Shown here piece after piece: positions 48,290-59,899 of a stretch of 64,000 nt of DNA (positions within the stretch are counted from its first letter, which is position 1; every line of letters begins with the position of its first letter). The notes under the pieces are model-generated. The model ran no database searches. It was not told where the DNA came from and was given only the letters and a program-made list of their open reading frames with translations. The translations under genes and the position numbers were made by a program. Source of the stretch: Malaya genurostris (taxonomy: Eukaryota > Arthropoda > Insecta > Diptera > Culicidae); assembly GCF_030247185.1 (NCBI RefSeq), contig NC_080572.1, forward strand, positions 91,651,435-91,715,434, written 5' to 3'.

Positions 48290-49160
48290 GTTGAACTGTT
48301 ATGCGACTTATTTATTTTTATGCTCTTTACGTTTCGTTTTCGACTCGTCAATGCATAACAAAATCTGTTGAAATGTTCAAATGCCAAAGTTTTTAAATGG
48401 TACTAACAAGTAAGATTAAAGTATCCAGGTCAAACGCAGGAATTTAAGGTGTTATAGTAAAATGACTGTGTGGGTAAATATGTGTGTATGTGCAGAAATT
48501 ATGCACTTAATTTTCTCGAAGATGGCTGAATCGATTTTCATAAACTTAAAGCCATATAAACGGTTTTATGGATGCCATTGAATTACATCCATAACCTACT
48601 TCCGATTCCAGAATTACAGAGTGATATGTGCAAAAAATATGCACTCAATTTTCCATGAGATGGCTGAACCGATTTTCGAAAACTTAGATGAAAATAAAAG
48701 GTCTTACATTCCTACACTATTGAGTTTTATCGTGGTACGATTTCCGCTTTGGAATTGCTGGGTGATTGGTAAAAAACGGATAAAGTCCTTTGAACAAGCT
48801 ACATGTCTCTTGTATTGTGCGTGTTTTGTTAGTTCACAGTTCCCGGTTTCGGAAGTACCGGAAATAATGGTCAAAAACTCCAATACGAAACTAATCACAT
48901 TTTCTCCGAGATAGCGTATCCGACTTCCAGTTCCGGACTTACAGGACCAAGTGTATTAAAAATCTTCTACCAAAATTTAGATTGACGGATAAAAATTCTG
49001 AAAAATTCGTCCTAATTTGGATCAAGGTTTTTTTTTTAAATTAATGTGTTTTGCAGTTGCTGGCCAAACGAACCGATTTCGGCTATATCCTCGACAATTT
49101 TGAAACCAGAACTTTTTTACTTCTAATTTTTATTCACGATTTAATAAAAAGTTTTTTGAA
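48290..49160 (-). repeat. Diverged GGAAGTCGGAT-type repeat, array 5 (reverse)
   Basis: Reverse-orientation words: CCGATTCCAGAATTACAGAG (48602), GAGATGGCTGAACCGATTTT (48657), CGACTTCCAGTTCCGGACTT (48920). About three decayed units. Confidence 0.55.
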
Positions 49161-49616
49161 GAGCCGCCTCCTAATATTTCTGAAAATATGAGAGGTATGG
49201 TTAAAACAGTTTTTTACATTTCGTTTTCGACTCATCGAGGCATATCAGTTCACGCAGAACTGACACGCCACTCAGCAGTACAACAAAAAGATTATACAGT
49301 AGTACTTATGTTCGTAGAATATGTAGTCGATACTCATAAAGAGCAAACTATTCTTAAAAATTTCGAATTTGTCTAAATTTTATCTCAACTTTTATTGAAA
49401 AACTAAACTTAGAAGCATCTCCTTCACGTGGTATCTTTTCGATGAAGTGGTAAAATGTATTTTCAGTTTACGTTATCAGCGAAAAGAACATTTGTGCAAC
49501 TATAAAGTTTTTTTTTTAATATTTACCATTTTGTTAATGTGAAGTAGGTAGGTAAAAAATCGTCTCTTCGTAAAGGACTCAAAAACAAACAAAAGATATG
49601 TAACATACTCTATTCC

Positions 49617-49896
49617 CAGGGCCGCCAAGAGAAAATTCGGGCCCGGGGGACTGCCATATTATGGGCCACTAAACATGAGAATTGAATAACATTTTGAGCA
49701 TGGGAATATCATCGAATCAAGAAATTTTTAAATTCATTATTTTAGCAAAATAATTCACTAGCCAAATATGTTTCGATTTTCGATTTGTAATGTAGAATGA
49801 AAAAGCAATTTTGAATCTTCAAATTTACGGGCCCCCGCGAAAAAGTCCGGGCCCAGGGAGATTCCTCCCTTTCCCCCTACCTTTACGGCGGCCCTG
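49617..49896. mobile_element. hAT-type MITE, 280 bp, with perfect 8-bp TSD
   Basis: Ends CAGGGCCGCC and, on the other strand, CAGGGCCGCCGTAAAG form terminal inverted repeats. The 8-bp TCTATTCC flanks it on both sides (49609-49616, 49897-49904), diagnostic of hAT transposition. Subterminal GGGCCCGGG and CCGGGCCC words are GC-rich against an AT-rich core. No coding potential, so it was moved by a transposase from elsewhere. The sharp ends and perfect duplication suggest a fairly recent insertion. Confidence 0.9.
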
Positions 49897-50519
49897 TCTA
49901 TTCCAGTATCAAATCGTGAGGCTCTACAATGCATGCCGTTTACCCCTGCAAAAATAGCATGTCTCACTTTGTGCAATCATATCTCAAAAATTCCTCGATA
50001 TTTGTACATAAAATTGACACTGTAGTAGTCTCTTGTAAAGAATAATAGATAAATAAATTTTCAAGATTATGCAGCTAATAGTCTTTTTTCATCCGCGCAC
50101 GAAATAAGGAAGCGGAAATCTCCGTTTTCAAGAGAGCTTCTTTAACATGCAAAATAAATGAAAAAAAAGTGTTTTAAAGTTAATTATTTAAAATAGCTGA
50201 TAGTAAAATTAAAATAAATTACTTTATTCTGTGACGTAATTGCTTATCCATTTACAACGTTTACAATAATTAAACAAAACTGTAGCTCCACGATGGATTA
50301 CAAAAATAACCAGTTGTATGTATACAAAGAAAAATGCTTGCCAACCTTGCGGGTTCCCCGCGAAAAACGTTGACTCAAACATGTATTTGTATTAGAAACG
50401 ATTAACTTAATTGAGCATTATTAGTAATCTTAAAACTAATTGCAGTTATATTTAAGGCTGCATGAAGAAACTACGAACCTTAGAGTTGACACCACCCATT
50501 AGGGTTTGTTCAGTCTTCT

Positions 50520-50865
50520 CTGTAACAAATTAACCTGCTTTTTCGAAATTTTTCTGTAGTTGTAGCTTGTTGTTTATATTGAGAGAGTTCTTTCTCCACG
50601 ATTGGTCGCAGCTCCGGACGGTTAGGTGGATTCGCCTATTTCGGAACAACATGTGCTCCATTCGCTTTATACCACTCTAAAACATCTTTGCCGTAGTGGC
50701 AAGATGCCAAATCAGGCTAGAATAGCGAGGAAGCGAAAGTTTTCAGCACACAAGTTTCATTGCCCATTATCACGCAGGAAAACTTCGTCCAATATTCGCG
50801 ATCCAATTTGCGATTTAGTCGTAACATTCTGTTTATCACTACGGTTCGGTACATGCAATTCAGGA
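50520..50865 (-). pseudogene. DD37E mariner transposase fragment, heavily deleted
   Basis: On the minus strand the frames show KLDREYWTKFSCVIMGNETC (the block around the first catalytic Asp, here Gly), then directly DLASCHYGKDVLEWYKANGA, HVVPK, a stop, and NPPNRPELRPI. The roughly 90 residues normally between the first and second blocks are missing. The HYGKDVLEWY sequence is nearer to the copy at 20831 than to that at 46633. No terminal repeats were found. Confidence 0.75.
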
Positions 50866-50869
50866 TGCA

Positions 50870-53710
50870 ATTTTACTAATTAAACGATGTAGCGTGCATT
50901 AGTGTAGAACTAATAGTACTTTTGAAGGCAAGTTTAGATACTTGCGCGGAAATTTGAGTGCTCGTTTCAAAAGCATTCCAGACTTTCTCAAAACAAACAA
51001 AATAAAGATAGTATAACTTCAAGCAAACCCAGACTCTGCAAATATTTTCTTTAAGCTTCCGTTTCATTTATATAATTAGCTCTGGAAAAACTGGACATTC
51101 GCAACATGGCATGGACTCATTCATAAACATTTCAATAACTAATGCTCGCTTAAGCATACCACTCTCTCAATATGGTAGAACGAATTGCCTGTGATGATTA
51201 GCAGATGGATGAGCTAACGATGAGTGGCGAAATGATCTGATCACAGAAAGTCGTAGATCCGCGTCTGGCGGCGACGATCCGTTGCTTTTCTTTCACTCTC
51301 ACTGTGGGAGGGCACAGCAATCTCACGACCTCCATGCCAATATGTTACGGTTTTTAGCTGTTGTTATTACAAAAAAAAATTCTGCGTGGTTCGATGTGGC
51401 CATGATGAAACCTAATTGGGTGTGATGGTGTGGAACGCACTACTCATTACCGAAGGGCGGACTTCTGTACACCTATGTATTGCGAATGTAGGTCTTCTGA
51501 GACTGACATATGTGAAGAATGGCATATTTTTATTACTGATTAAACACATGATTAATGTATTCTGCTATATGTTCTAGTGATGAGATATTCAATTTTAATA
51601 TCTTCCGGATATATGTTTGCTACAGACTTTAGTGATTCTTGTTAAATTCAGTCATTGGTTGGTTAAATTTCGTGTTCGTGAATTATGAAAGTCATATGAA
51701 AAATTATTTCCCCTGAAAGTTTGTAAACTTTTTGTTCTTTCTACTATACAAACAACTCATGTAAATTTGCGTCTTAATAGATGGAGAAAAAGAGCGTCGC
51801 AATTTAGTTAAATTTACATAAAAAGCATGTAAATTTTAATCTTTTACAACTTATTAAACTGAATTTTTCAGCGTAACAAGGAGTATCATTAGCAAGATTC
51901 AAACATTCAAATGATTTAAGTGAGGGTGCGTTATTCTCTACACTACCCCCTCTCGGTAGTCAGTATTCGCCAGATCATTGGAAAGGAGATGTTATGATTG
52001 CTTGAACGTTGGGCACGTTCAATGTCTTGCATTTATCATCAGCATCTGCGAATCGATGATGTCATCGTTGCGGTAGAGCTCTCTTGTGATGATATACAAA
52101 TGACTTTTTTTTTGGTTGAATCTGTGAATAAGTGAATTTACCGAACGTTAACGACAAGATAAACAATCCACCGAAAAAGTGAAAAAAAACTGTTTACTTC
52201 ACTAATACTGCTGACCTCGACGAAACAAGGAAATATTTCAAGCATTTTTCAAGCATGTTTACAAGTTAGACTTGTATGTTCTTGTATTCCAGTAAGTATG
52301 CAACTTGTCAGATTTATTGTTTGCCAGTCAAGCGCTTGCTGTATCCAGAAAATGTGATATAATCTTCATTAGAATATAATAATTCGTCAGGTGCTGCGGG
52401 GTACGCTATTTCAACAGATCTTTGGCATTTTCATCACCTCTCCGTTCATTCAATTACTTTCGATTGGTTTAGGTCAATAGTTTGCTAGTGCCGAATTGTC
52501 AATTTCGATTTGTTTACGGCTGACTGTTGCTGTATTTATAGCCTATGCCTGAAATGAATTTCCTAATCACCTTTCGATTCCGCCATCGTTAATCAACCTT
52601 TCAAGACTAGGCAGAACGAAAATAATTGTTTCGTAAACAAATATTTTGGTGTGTTTTATTGCCTAATCTTTTTTTTTCTCTCTCTGATCTGGTGGAGAGC
52701 TTAAAACTAAATAGATTACTATGCGGATTCTGTTGCCGTTGCTTACGTAGAAGCAAGCTGACGCTTATTTTTAACTTTACGTTGAAGGCGTTACCAATTA
52801 ATACCAGATCGCCATCAGTAAATCACCAAGGCCATTAACGATACCCTGATGCAAACGAGTTTCATTGCTGGTAATCGATCGAATCTCGATGATTTCCGTA
52901 TTTTGACAAGTAGTCACAAAAATTTCTTTTGGCTCTTCGGGTTTGATCAGCAATCGACAAATGTTAGTATGTAAACTATTGAAACTGTAATATACGGCAG
53001 ATTGTCGTGCATGTTCATGAACTGTTTGCTTTTTAGACGACACTGGTTTGCCTATTTGAATTGTTATTTCATATGTCACGTATTTCTGAAAAAGCTAAGT
53101 GCACACCGAATGACATCTTTCCTCTGCTTTTTGTTTCGTAAGTCCACATCCCGGTGTGATCAGTGTTCTCCCCATTCATTCTCCACTGCAATTGATGCGT
53201 AGCAAACGAAGATCTTCCACAATCGAGCTCAGCTGATCGGAGAGATATTCGACCTTACGACATGTATGCTTGGAAAAAGGTGACACCAACAGACTTCTCT
53301 CTCTCGATGCACTCGTAGAGGTATGTCACGTCGCGTGACGCAGATGATCTGAATGATGGGGATTTTATTGGCTGTTTCCGTTTCTTTTTACGAATCCGGA
53401 GCGTTATTCAAGCGGTAAATGAATGGGTTCTATTAGCCGATTGTCTACTAGCGCTTACTAACTGGCTGTTGCTAGTGTCATTTTAATTTCGTTTTGCCTC
53501 TATGATTCATCCGGTTGTGTTTATGCGTAGCACATCAAAAGAGTTGCTTGTTCATGTTCGCAGTCGTTGAGTGACAGATGGAGACGGTAGGGGCTCATGT
53601 GCTATACTTTCAATAAACTAAAATGTACTTTCCACGTACACAATAATCAGCACTTGTGATACAAAGCACTGTCTGAGAATGACATTTTAAACAATTACCA
53701 TCTTATTATT
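50870..53710. other. Intronic sequence, mostly single-copy in appearance
   Basis: No gene was recognised. At about 51755-51880 are words like those inside the MITE at 63613 (GTAAATTTGCGTC, CATGTAAATTTTAATC), so a decayed relative lies there. The rest, including 52380-53620, is less AT-rich and may hold regulatory DNA, but no site can be named. Confidence 0.35.
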
Positions 53711-53732
53711 CACACACACACACACACACATT
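53710..53732 (+). repeat. CA dinucleotide microsatellite
   Basis: About eleven uninterrupted CA units. Probably polymorphic. Confidence 0.85.
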
Positions 53733-54534
53733 TATAGGACAAATGAAAATTATAGCATTCAAATTTGCGGTCGCCTGTTGGCACGCGAAGATTATTATTT
53801 ATTCTTTTGCTTTCGGATTCAGGGCCCTCATATACTGAGTAAGCGGATGGTTTTTCTTTATAAATAAATTAATTCAAGCTGGCACTTGCAAAAGAACCGA
53901 TTATGCACTCATGAGTATCAAATATCACGCGAAAGAGACTAACGCGGAACTCGTGAGTGCAGCGTTTAGTTCCCCGAGTGAGATCGCATTAAGTTCAACG
54001 TTTTTCTTTCCTTAGTATTGTATAGGGTATCAATTTGACTGTTGACAAGCGGAAATTCAGTCATAGTTCACAACTAAAGAAACATGATTGTATCGTATTT
54101 TTGTTTTAATAAATAAATAAATAAATATTTTTTAGCAAAATTGTTTTTAAGCGTTTATCTTATAACCGTTGATACGAGAAGTCGACATAGCTCGATGCAT
54201 GCTTCCTTTTTGAATTTTTGTATTTATTTCCGAAATAGGAAACCGGTAGAGCCAAAGCCGGATTTTTTTTCAACTAACGAAACCTACAATTTGTAACAGT
54301 TTTCAACATTTGTTACTTGTTTTACTCAATTTAAACGACGGTCTAAACTAATTTTTAATTTGATGTCTTTGACTACTGTTTCCTTCAGCGAAACTAGCGA
54401 ATCCTGCTTTCTTTTCTTGGCCATCAACTCGCGAGTCCTGCAAGCTATGAGAAATTGCTATTTAAGTATAAGAAATTTTGTTGCTTTTTTACAAGGTAAC
54501 GCTTAAAAATTCACTCTTGAAATAGATTACCCTT

Positions 54535-54790
54535 TAATTCCCGATCCGGAATTCGGATTCGTGTGAAATCCAATAGCAACTTATGGTATTAGAATTCGAA
54601 TCTAAGATCGGTTTAGCAATGTTAATGCTTCATTTTTTGTGTGCATCCTAAATTAAATATTCGATCCGGATAAAATTCAATGGTAGACTATAGAACCACA
54701 GAACCTTTGAATCTAGGTTTGTGAAAATCGGTTAAGCCGTCTCCGAGAATATAGAATGCACAGTTTTGTCACATACTCATATGTGACATA
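54535..54790 (+). repeat. Diverged GGAAGTCGGAT-type repeat, array 6
   Basis: Two units, TAATTCCCGATCCGGAATTC (54536) and a GGTTTGTGAAAATCGGTTAA unit (54716), followed by GCCGTCTCCGAGAATA, in the forward orientation. It sits just left of the foldback element. Confidence 0.55.
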
Positions 54791-54929
54791 CTTAAAAGAC
54801 AGATTGTTAAAAACGAACAATTGCAATACGAATGAGTAGACAATCTCAATGGATTAATTACACTTCGGTTGTACAATGAAATACGATTTAGTTTTTTTTC
54901 TGACTTCTGGTCAGTCAGTAATTTTTTAC

Positions 54930-55404
54930 TTTTTTCGGTTCTTAACGATATCAAACTAACTAGAGATTATAAGAAGAGAAAGAATATGAACTTATAGAGA
55001 CATAGTACTCGAGGAAAAGCAAGGATGTGAAGAATAAAGTGCGGAAAACAATGAAACACATTGTGTGAGAAACCGTCGTGGTCAGAATGTGACAACTTCT
55101 CGTAACTTTACTTTTGCCGGTTCGGATAGTAAATTGCAAACGACCTTTGCCTTTACTTTCTGACATATCAGAGACTCGGATGACTCGTATCGCTAAGATG
55201 CCTAAGTTCGACTCCTCTGGTAGAAGGTAAAAGTTTAGAAACGAGAAGCCTTCTGCTTACATTAATGACCCTTGTCACGTCTCACTTTTCCGCACTTTAT
55301 TCTTCACATCCTTGCTCTTCCTCGAGTACTATGGCTCTATAATTTCATATTCTTTCTCTTCTTATAATCTCTAGTTAGTTTGTTATCGTTAAAAACCGAA
55401 AAAA
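54930..55404. repeat. Foldback element with 119-bp arms
   Basis: The left arm 54930-55048 and right arm 55286-55404 are inverted repeats of 119 bp with five mismatches (about 96 percent). The 237-bp loop has a tRNA-like AGTTCGACTCC word. A 13-bp direct repeat, AATACGATTTAGT, lies just outside both arms (54880-54892 and 55402-55414), but the left copy is 37 bp away from its arm. Possibly a foldback transposon or a MITE with long TIRs. Confidence 0.8.
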
Positions 55405-55429
55405 TACGATTTAGTATAGTTTCATGGAT

Positions 55430-56930
55430 TACAGTTGAACTCGACTCAGTTAGTCGAGTTCGCTAAATGTTTACATGTATGAATGCATATGTGAAAAAAT
55501 ATGCACTCAATTTTTTCGGAGATAGGCTCAATTCTCATAGCCTACTATTTATTTTTTTTCGAGATTCTATTTCCGGTTCCAAATTGCACGTTAATATTAC
55601 AAACAAAATAAATGAAAGCAAACCTGTCAGAGTGAATGCGATGCGAAAACAATCGCTTCGCTTCGGTCCGCGTTCCGTGCTCACTCGGACATCAACCTCA
55701 GAGTTGGATGAAAAGATTTCCACAAACTTATACTGTTTTCGTTTATCGATCAGAGCAGCCTGAGAGCTGACCCAGAGTCGCCCAAACAACTTTGGAGATG
55801 TTTGTTTTAGCAACCGGGGGTCGCTCTAGAACGGACTCCAATCGCATAGTTTCGCTTCGAAAATCGGATCGCACCACGACATCCATGCGAGTTTGTTTTT
55901 TTTTCTTTTTTTATGAGTTGTTATTTAGGGAGCGTACCACGTGTTCGTTTTACTCGGAGTCAGAGTCGCCCGCGTGTAGGCTCAAAAACGAAAACGGTAT
56001 TAGATTCAAATGAAAGCTCTTATAATTATATGGAACATTCTAGATTCTGATCCACATCCCAGATCCGGCTCCGGAACTACAGGGTGCTTTAATTCCGAAA
56101 CCGAAACGTGGCCGATTCCATACATTCTGGTAAATTCTTCTAGTCTGCAGATCTTGTTAGTTGGTGACTATATGAAATTAATTTAATACCCGGTAATGCA
56201 CCCTGAACTCACTTAGATTTCCATCAACTCCCGTTTTTCACAAATTGTCATTTAAATTCAAAGTCTCGTGATCTCATAGGCTGTTGTGCAATTTTATACG
56301 GATTCGACGTCTGGTTCCGAAATTAGAAGATGATAAGAGTCAAAAATTTCAAACCGTCATGTGAAAAGAAGATGCAAAATACGCAAAAAAATCTTTGGAA
56401 CTATACCTGAAATGACTAATTGAACCGATTTCGTCTATATCGGTCTCCAGTTCTATAAATGGTGGCCGAAACTCCTAATTGGAACTCAAATTGAATTTCC
56501 AAGTTTGGAGAACCGATTTTCACTCGTAAGTTATTGTTGCATTTTATCCGAATTCCGGTTTCGGAATTATAGGTTGATGAGTCCTAATAAATTCAAACCG
56601 TCTTTCAGAGTGGTGATGCAATAAACCAGTAGAATCGTTTCAATGTTTAGGTCTAGTTAGTTGATGGTCATTCAAACAGATCTCGGTTATACTCGTTTTT
56701 TAGCAGACTACCACATAATCACACTTAGGGTAAAAGTGATTCTCTGATTCCGGCTCCCAAAAGTACCAGTAATAGTGGCCAACAACCTTGAAATGGAACT
56801 CACTTTGATTTCTCAGAGATGGCTTGACCGTCTTCCACAAACTTTGATTCAAATGAAAAGTCTTACAGTGTTATAGACATATTACAAATTTTATCCAGTT
56901 TTGTCTTCGACATTCAATAAAATGTTTGGT
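55430..56930 (-). repeat. Diverged GGAAGTCGGAT-type repeat, array 7 (reverse), interrupted
   Basis: Reverse words at 55560 (GATTCTATTTCCGGTTCC), 56060 (CCAGATCCGGCTCCGGAAC), 56310 (CGACGTCTGGTTCCGAAATT), 56545 (CCGAATTCCGGTTTCGGAAT) and 56745 (ATTCCGGCTCCC). A GC-richer segment at 55620-55980, with frames open on both strands, interrupts it; its origin is unclear. Confidence 0.5.
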
Positions 56931-57889
56931 ATGAACGAGTATTAAGGTGACATTCAGTGCCAAAGTAAGGCGAGAGAAATTCCAACCGCATGGATTGAAC
57001 GAATCATCGCTCAAAGTGTATCGTACAAAACCGACAAATAGAAACTTAAATAACTTTTTTAAACTAATATATTACCCAGCAGTCTTTTTGGTACCCATTT
57101 GCATACTGTTTCAGTTTGTGAGTTAGTTGATGCAATAACAAAATCGTTTTCTTTCGAAAATAAACGAAAATTTTTTGAAAAATACCACATTGAAGGATAC
57201 CACAAAAATTGTTTTGAAGAAAATTTATACACGAGAAATATTAGAAAGGTATTATTACACTTCTAGATGAAACCGGTTTTTTTTAAATTTTCCTATGAAA
57301 CACTGAGACCGAAAGGGAAAAGATAGATGAATGAAACAGTGGTAAGATAATTTTTTTTTGTCAAAATATCGCCCAATGGAAGCACCTGAACCTGCAGTTT
57401 TCTCACTAGCGTGAAGGGGCTCTAACAACTTAGCTACCATGGTATATGCGTGTTAATGCATTCCAACACATGCAGGTTCCAATCCCTTTTATGTAAATAT
57501 ATAAGATCGCTTTTTTCCGTACTCAATAAGTCATTCAAATGAGTTCAACCTCTGATTAAATTAGTGCGAAATTGAGATTAAACTTTTCGTTTATGGAAAA
57601 TGCTTGGTTTTCCTGCTCAGTCGCATAGTTTTGTTAACACCTAAGTTATGCCGCAATGTGTATGGCTCATTTCTGTCAACTATTTTAAATTTTTCATATT
57701 TTTATACAGTGCATTAGTAAATGTCTCGTTATTATGAACAATAAGGCAACGTGTGAGACACAACGTTAGGGCTTGTATGGTATCAAATTGTTAGGTTACA
57801 TACTGATCAACAAGGGAGAACAACATTGTATCTGGGGTTGTTTCGTTTTTTCTATCTAAATTAGTCATAATCTTAGTCTCTTAAACAGT
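56931..57889. other. Intronic sequence without recognised features
   Basis: AT-rich, short frames only. Nothing supported. Confidence 0.35.
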
Positions 57890-58043
57890 TTTTTTTTGTT
57901 TCAATTATAGAGGCTTTAACATCTTAGGTCATTCGCCTCTTCGGACCAGAAAATCTTTCTGACCCTATGTGCGGGGTTGGGAATCGAACCCAGGCGGGCT
58001 GCGTGAAAGGCATCGACTATCCCATCATGCTATACCCGTCCCC
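57890..58043 (-). mobile_element. tRNA-derived SINE, family A, copy 3
   Basis: Minus-strand copy of the same SINE, with box A region GGGTATAGCATGATGGG, box B GGGTTCGATTCCC and a poly-A tail (seen as nine T) at its left edge. It keeps the ATGATGGG motif that copy 1 has lost. Flanking duplications are not clear. Confidence 0.75.
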
Positions 58044-59521
58044 TTACGTTAATAGTTAAAATAACAGAAATTATAACTCAATTTAACCAATACCAATACC
58101 AATAATTTAATACGATATCTGCAATTCGTAGATCTTTTTGACCTGGATGACCTAACCAACTTATTTCGATTTTACTGGTTTTGAATCCAAAAATTGTGAA
58201 AGTGATTCGATTTTACTTTAGTTTGCTTTAGGCCATGATATCATCAAAGCCACCAGTGAACATTTTTCAATGTAATATTAGCAAAGCTTTTTATTTAGAT
58301 TCAAAAGATAAACCATACCAAGCAAAGGTTGAGTAAAACAGATATTTTATTAGAAAACCCTTGTTATCTTCTAAGTAGATGTTAAGAATTTATGAATGGG
58401 AGTGATAAGCATCTAATATGCATCTCTAAAAAATTGTCACATCACAAATAGAGAATTATATTCATCTGAAGCCTAAAATCAATATCCTTGGCCCACCACA
58501 ACTACGTTAAGAATCATCAGATCAACATAGTTTAAAGTTCAGCAAGAACTAAACATTAATCTATACGAGTTTAAAAAGAAGTTTTTCTCTATTTCCGGGG
58601 CCCGGTAAAACTAAAGTCGCTATTTTCAATCTGCAACTAAAAGATCTAGAAATCGAAAATGTATTGAGCTGAGTTTAGATTTTGGTTTGAGGCCAGTTAA
58701 GATTTTGTTTCTCGTTTATTGCAGCGTCACTATTGAAGACGTTTTGAAATTTTCAACACTTCCGTGTGTTTTTTGGAAACAAAAATCGGCCACCGATAAA
58801 ATTAAAGAATTCAAGCATTAATTAAGCGATAAAGTTCAAGAATTCAGGCATCATCTCTAAGGAAACATTGCAGAATTCAATGAACTGAGTCGAACGCTAT
58901 ATCACTTTTTCCAATATTCATGACTCGAGTTTTAAAGCTTTTGCCTAATCCTTCTTTGTTTTAAAGAGAAAAAGCCCAAAAACATCTTGAAAAATATTTA
59001 TTTTCAATTTAAAATAATATTTGAATAGAAACTTTACCCAATTAATGTAGGAATTACTTAGTAACTTCCTCAAATTTAAAATTTTGGCCGTCTTTTTAAA
59101 ATCAAATACAATTTTTAGAAGCATCTTCAGGTATGTGATGTTGGAAAATATGTTTGTTAATGCTCTTTATTGAAGCATAGCATTATTCGGGTTGAAAGTC
59201 AAAAACAAGATCGACAAAAGTTTTTGAACTCTTTTTTTTTTCGCGATTCTCTAGTATAGTTTTACCTGAAATATAAGGGCCCTTTATATAGTATCTGGAC
59301 TTGCTATAATCTTAATAAAATCTGAATGTTTGTTTCTGATTTGGAATCATATTTATAACATAATGAGATATAAATATTAAGATCATATACAATTTTGATA
59401 CAATCCTGTTATGTTCAGTTGATCGGGATGCTATACAATTGAAATAAAGCAATTACATAACCTGTTAGACTTAGTCAAGCTCTGAAAGTGCAAACCATTT
59501 TGAAACCTAATTGTAAATATG
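58044..59521. other. Intronic sequence without recognised features
   Basis: AT-rich, with a small GGGGCCCGG word at 58595. No gene, complete transposon or tandem repeat was recognised. Confidence 0.35.
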
Positions 59522-59693
59522 ACGTATGTTTCGATCTAATTTGAGACCTCAACTACAGAATAATCCATTTGAAGTTTCAGTATGAAGACCATACTATGTT
59601 CGTACAGTTTTACGAACATAGTATGGTCTTCATACTGAAACTTCAAATGGATTATTCTGTAGTTGAGGTCTCAAATTAGATCGAAACATACGT
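59522..59693. repeat. Perfect inverted repeat, 83-bp arms, 6-bp loop
   Basis: 59522-59604 and 59611-59693 are exact inverse complements over 83 of 83 bases, separated by CAGTTT. The transcript would fold into a fully paired 172-nt hairpin. The arm sequence (for example ACGTATGTTTCGATCTAATT) does not occur elsewhere in the window and has no transposon hallmarks. Options: a recent inverted duplication, a hairpin precursor for small RNAs, or an assembly artefact. Confidence 0.95.
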
Positions 59694-59899
59694 AAAATTA
59701 AACACATTTGCTAATGTAACATTGTTGTCACGGCAACACGTTACAAAACCATGTTTGCTAAATTATGTGCAATAATTCTTGTCAATTAATCAAACTTGAA
59801 GCAACCCCTTTCGCGTAGTTTACCACAGTGAGAACCAACACTCTCACATACGGGAAGAAAGACCAACTCAATTTCTCCCAGTTTCACTAAACCCCTCTT

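Noticed and set aside
50626..50883. 85-codon + frame
   Set aside because: Antisense of the mariner fragment on the minus strand, which shows the family motifs.
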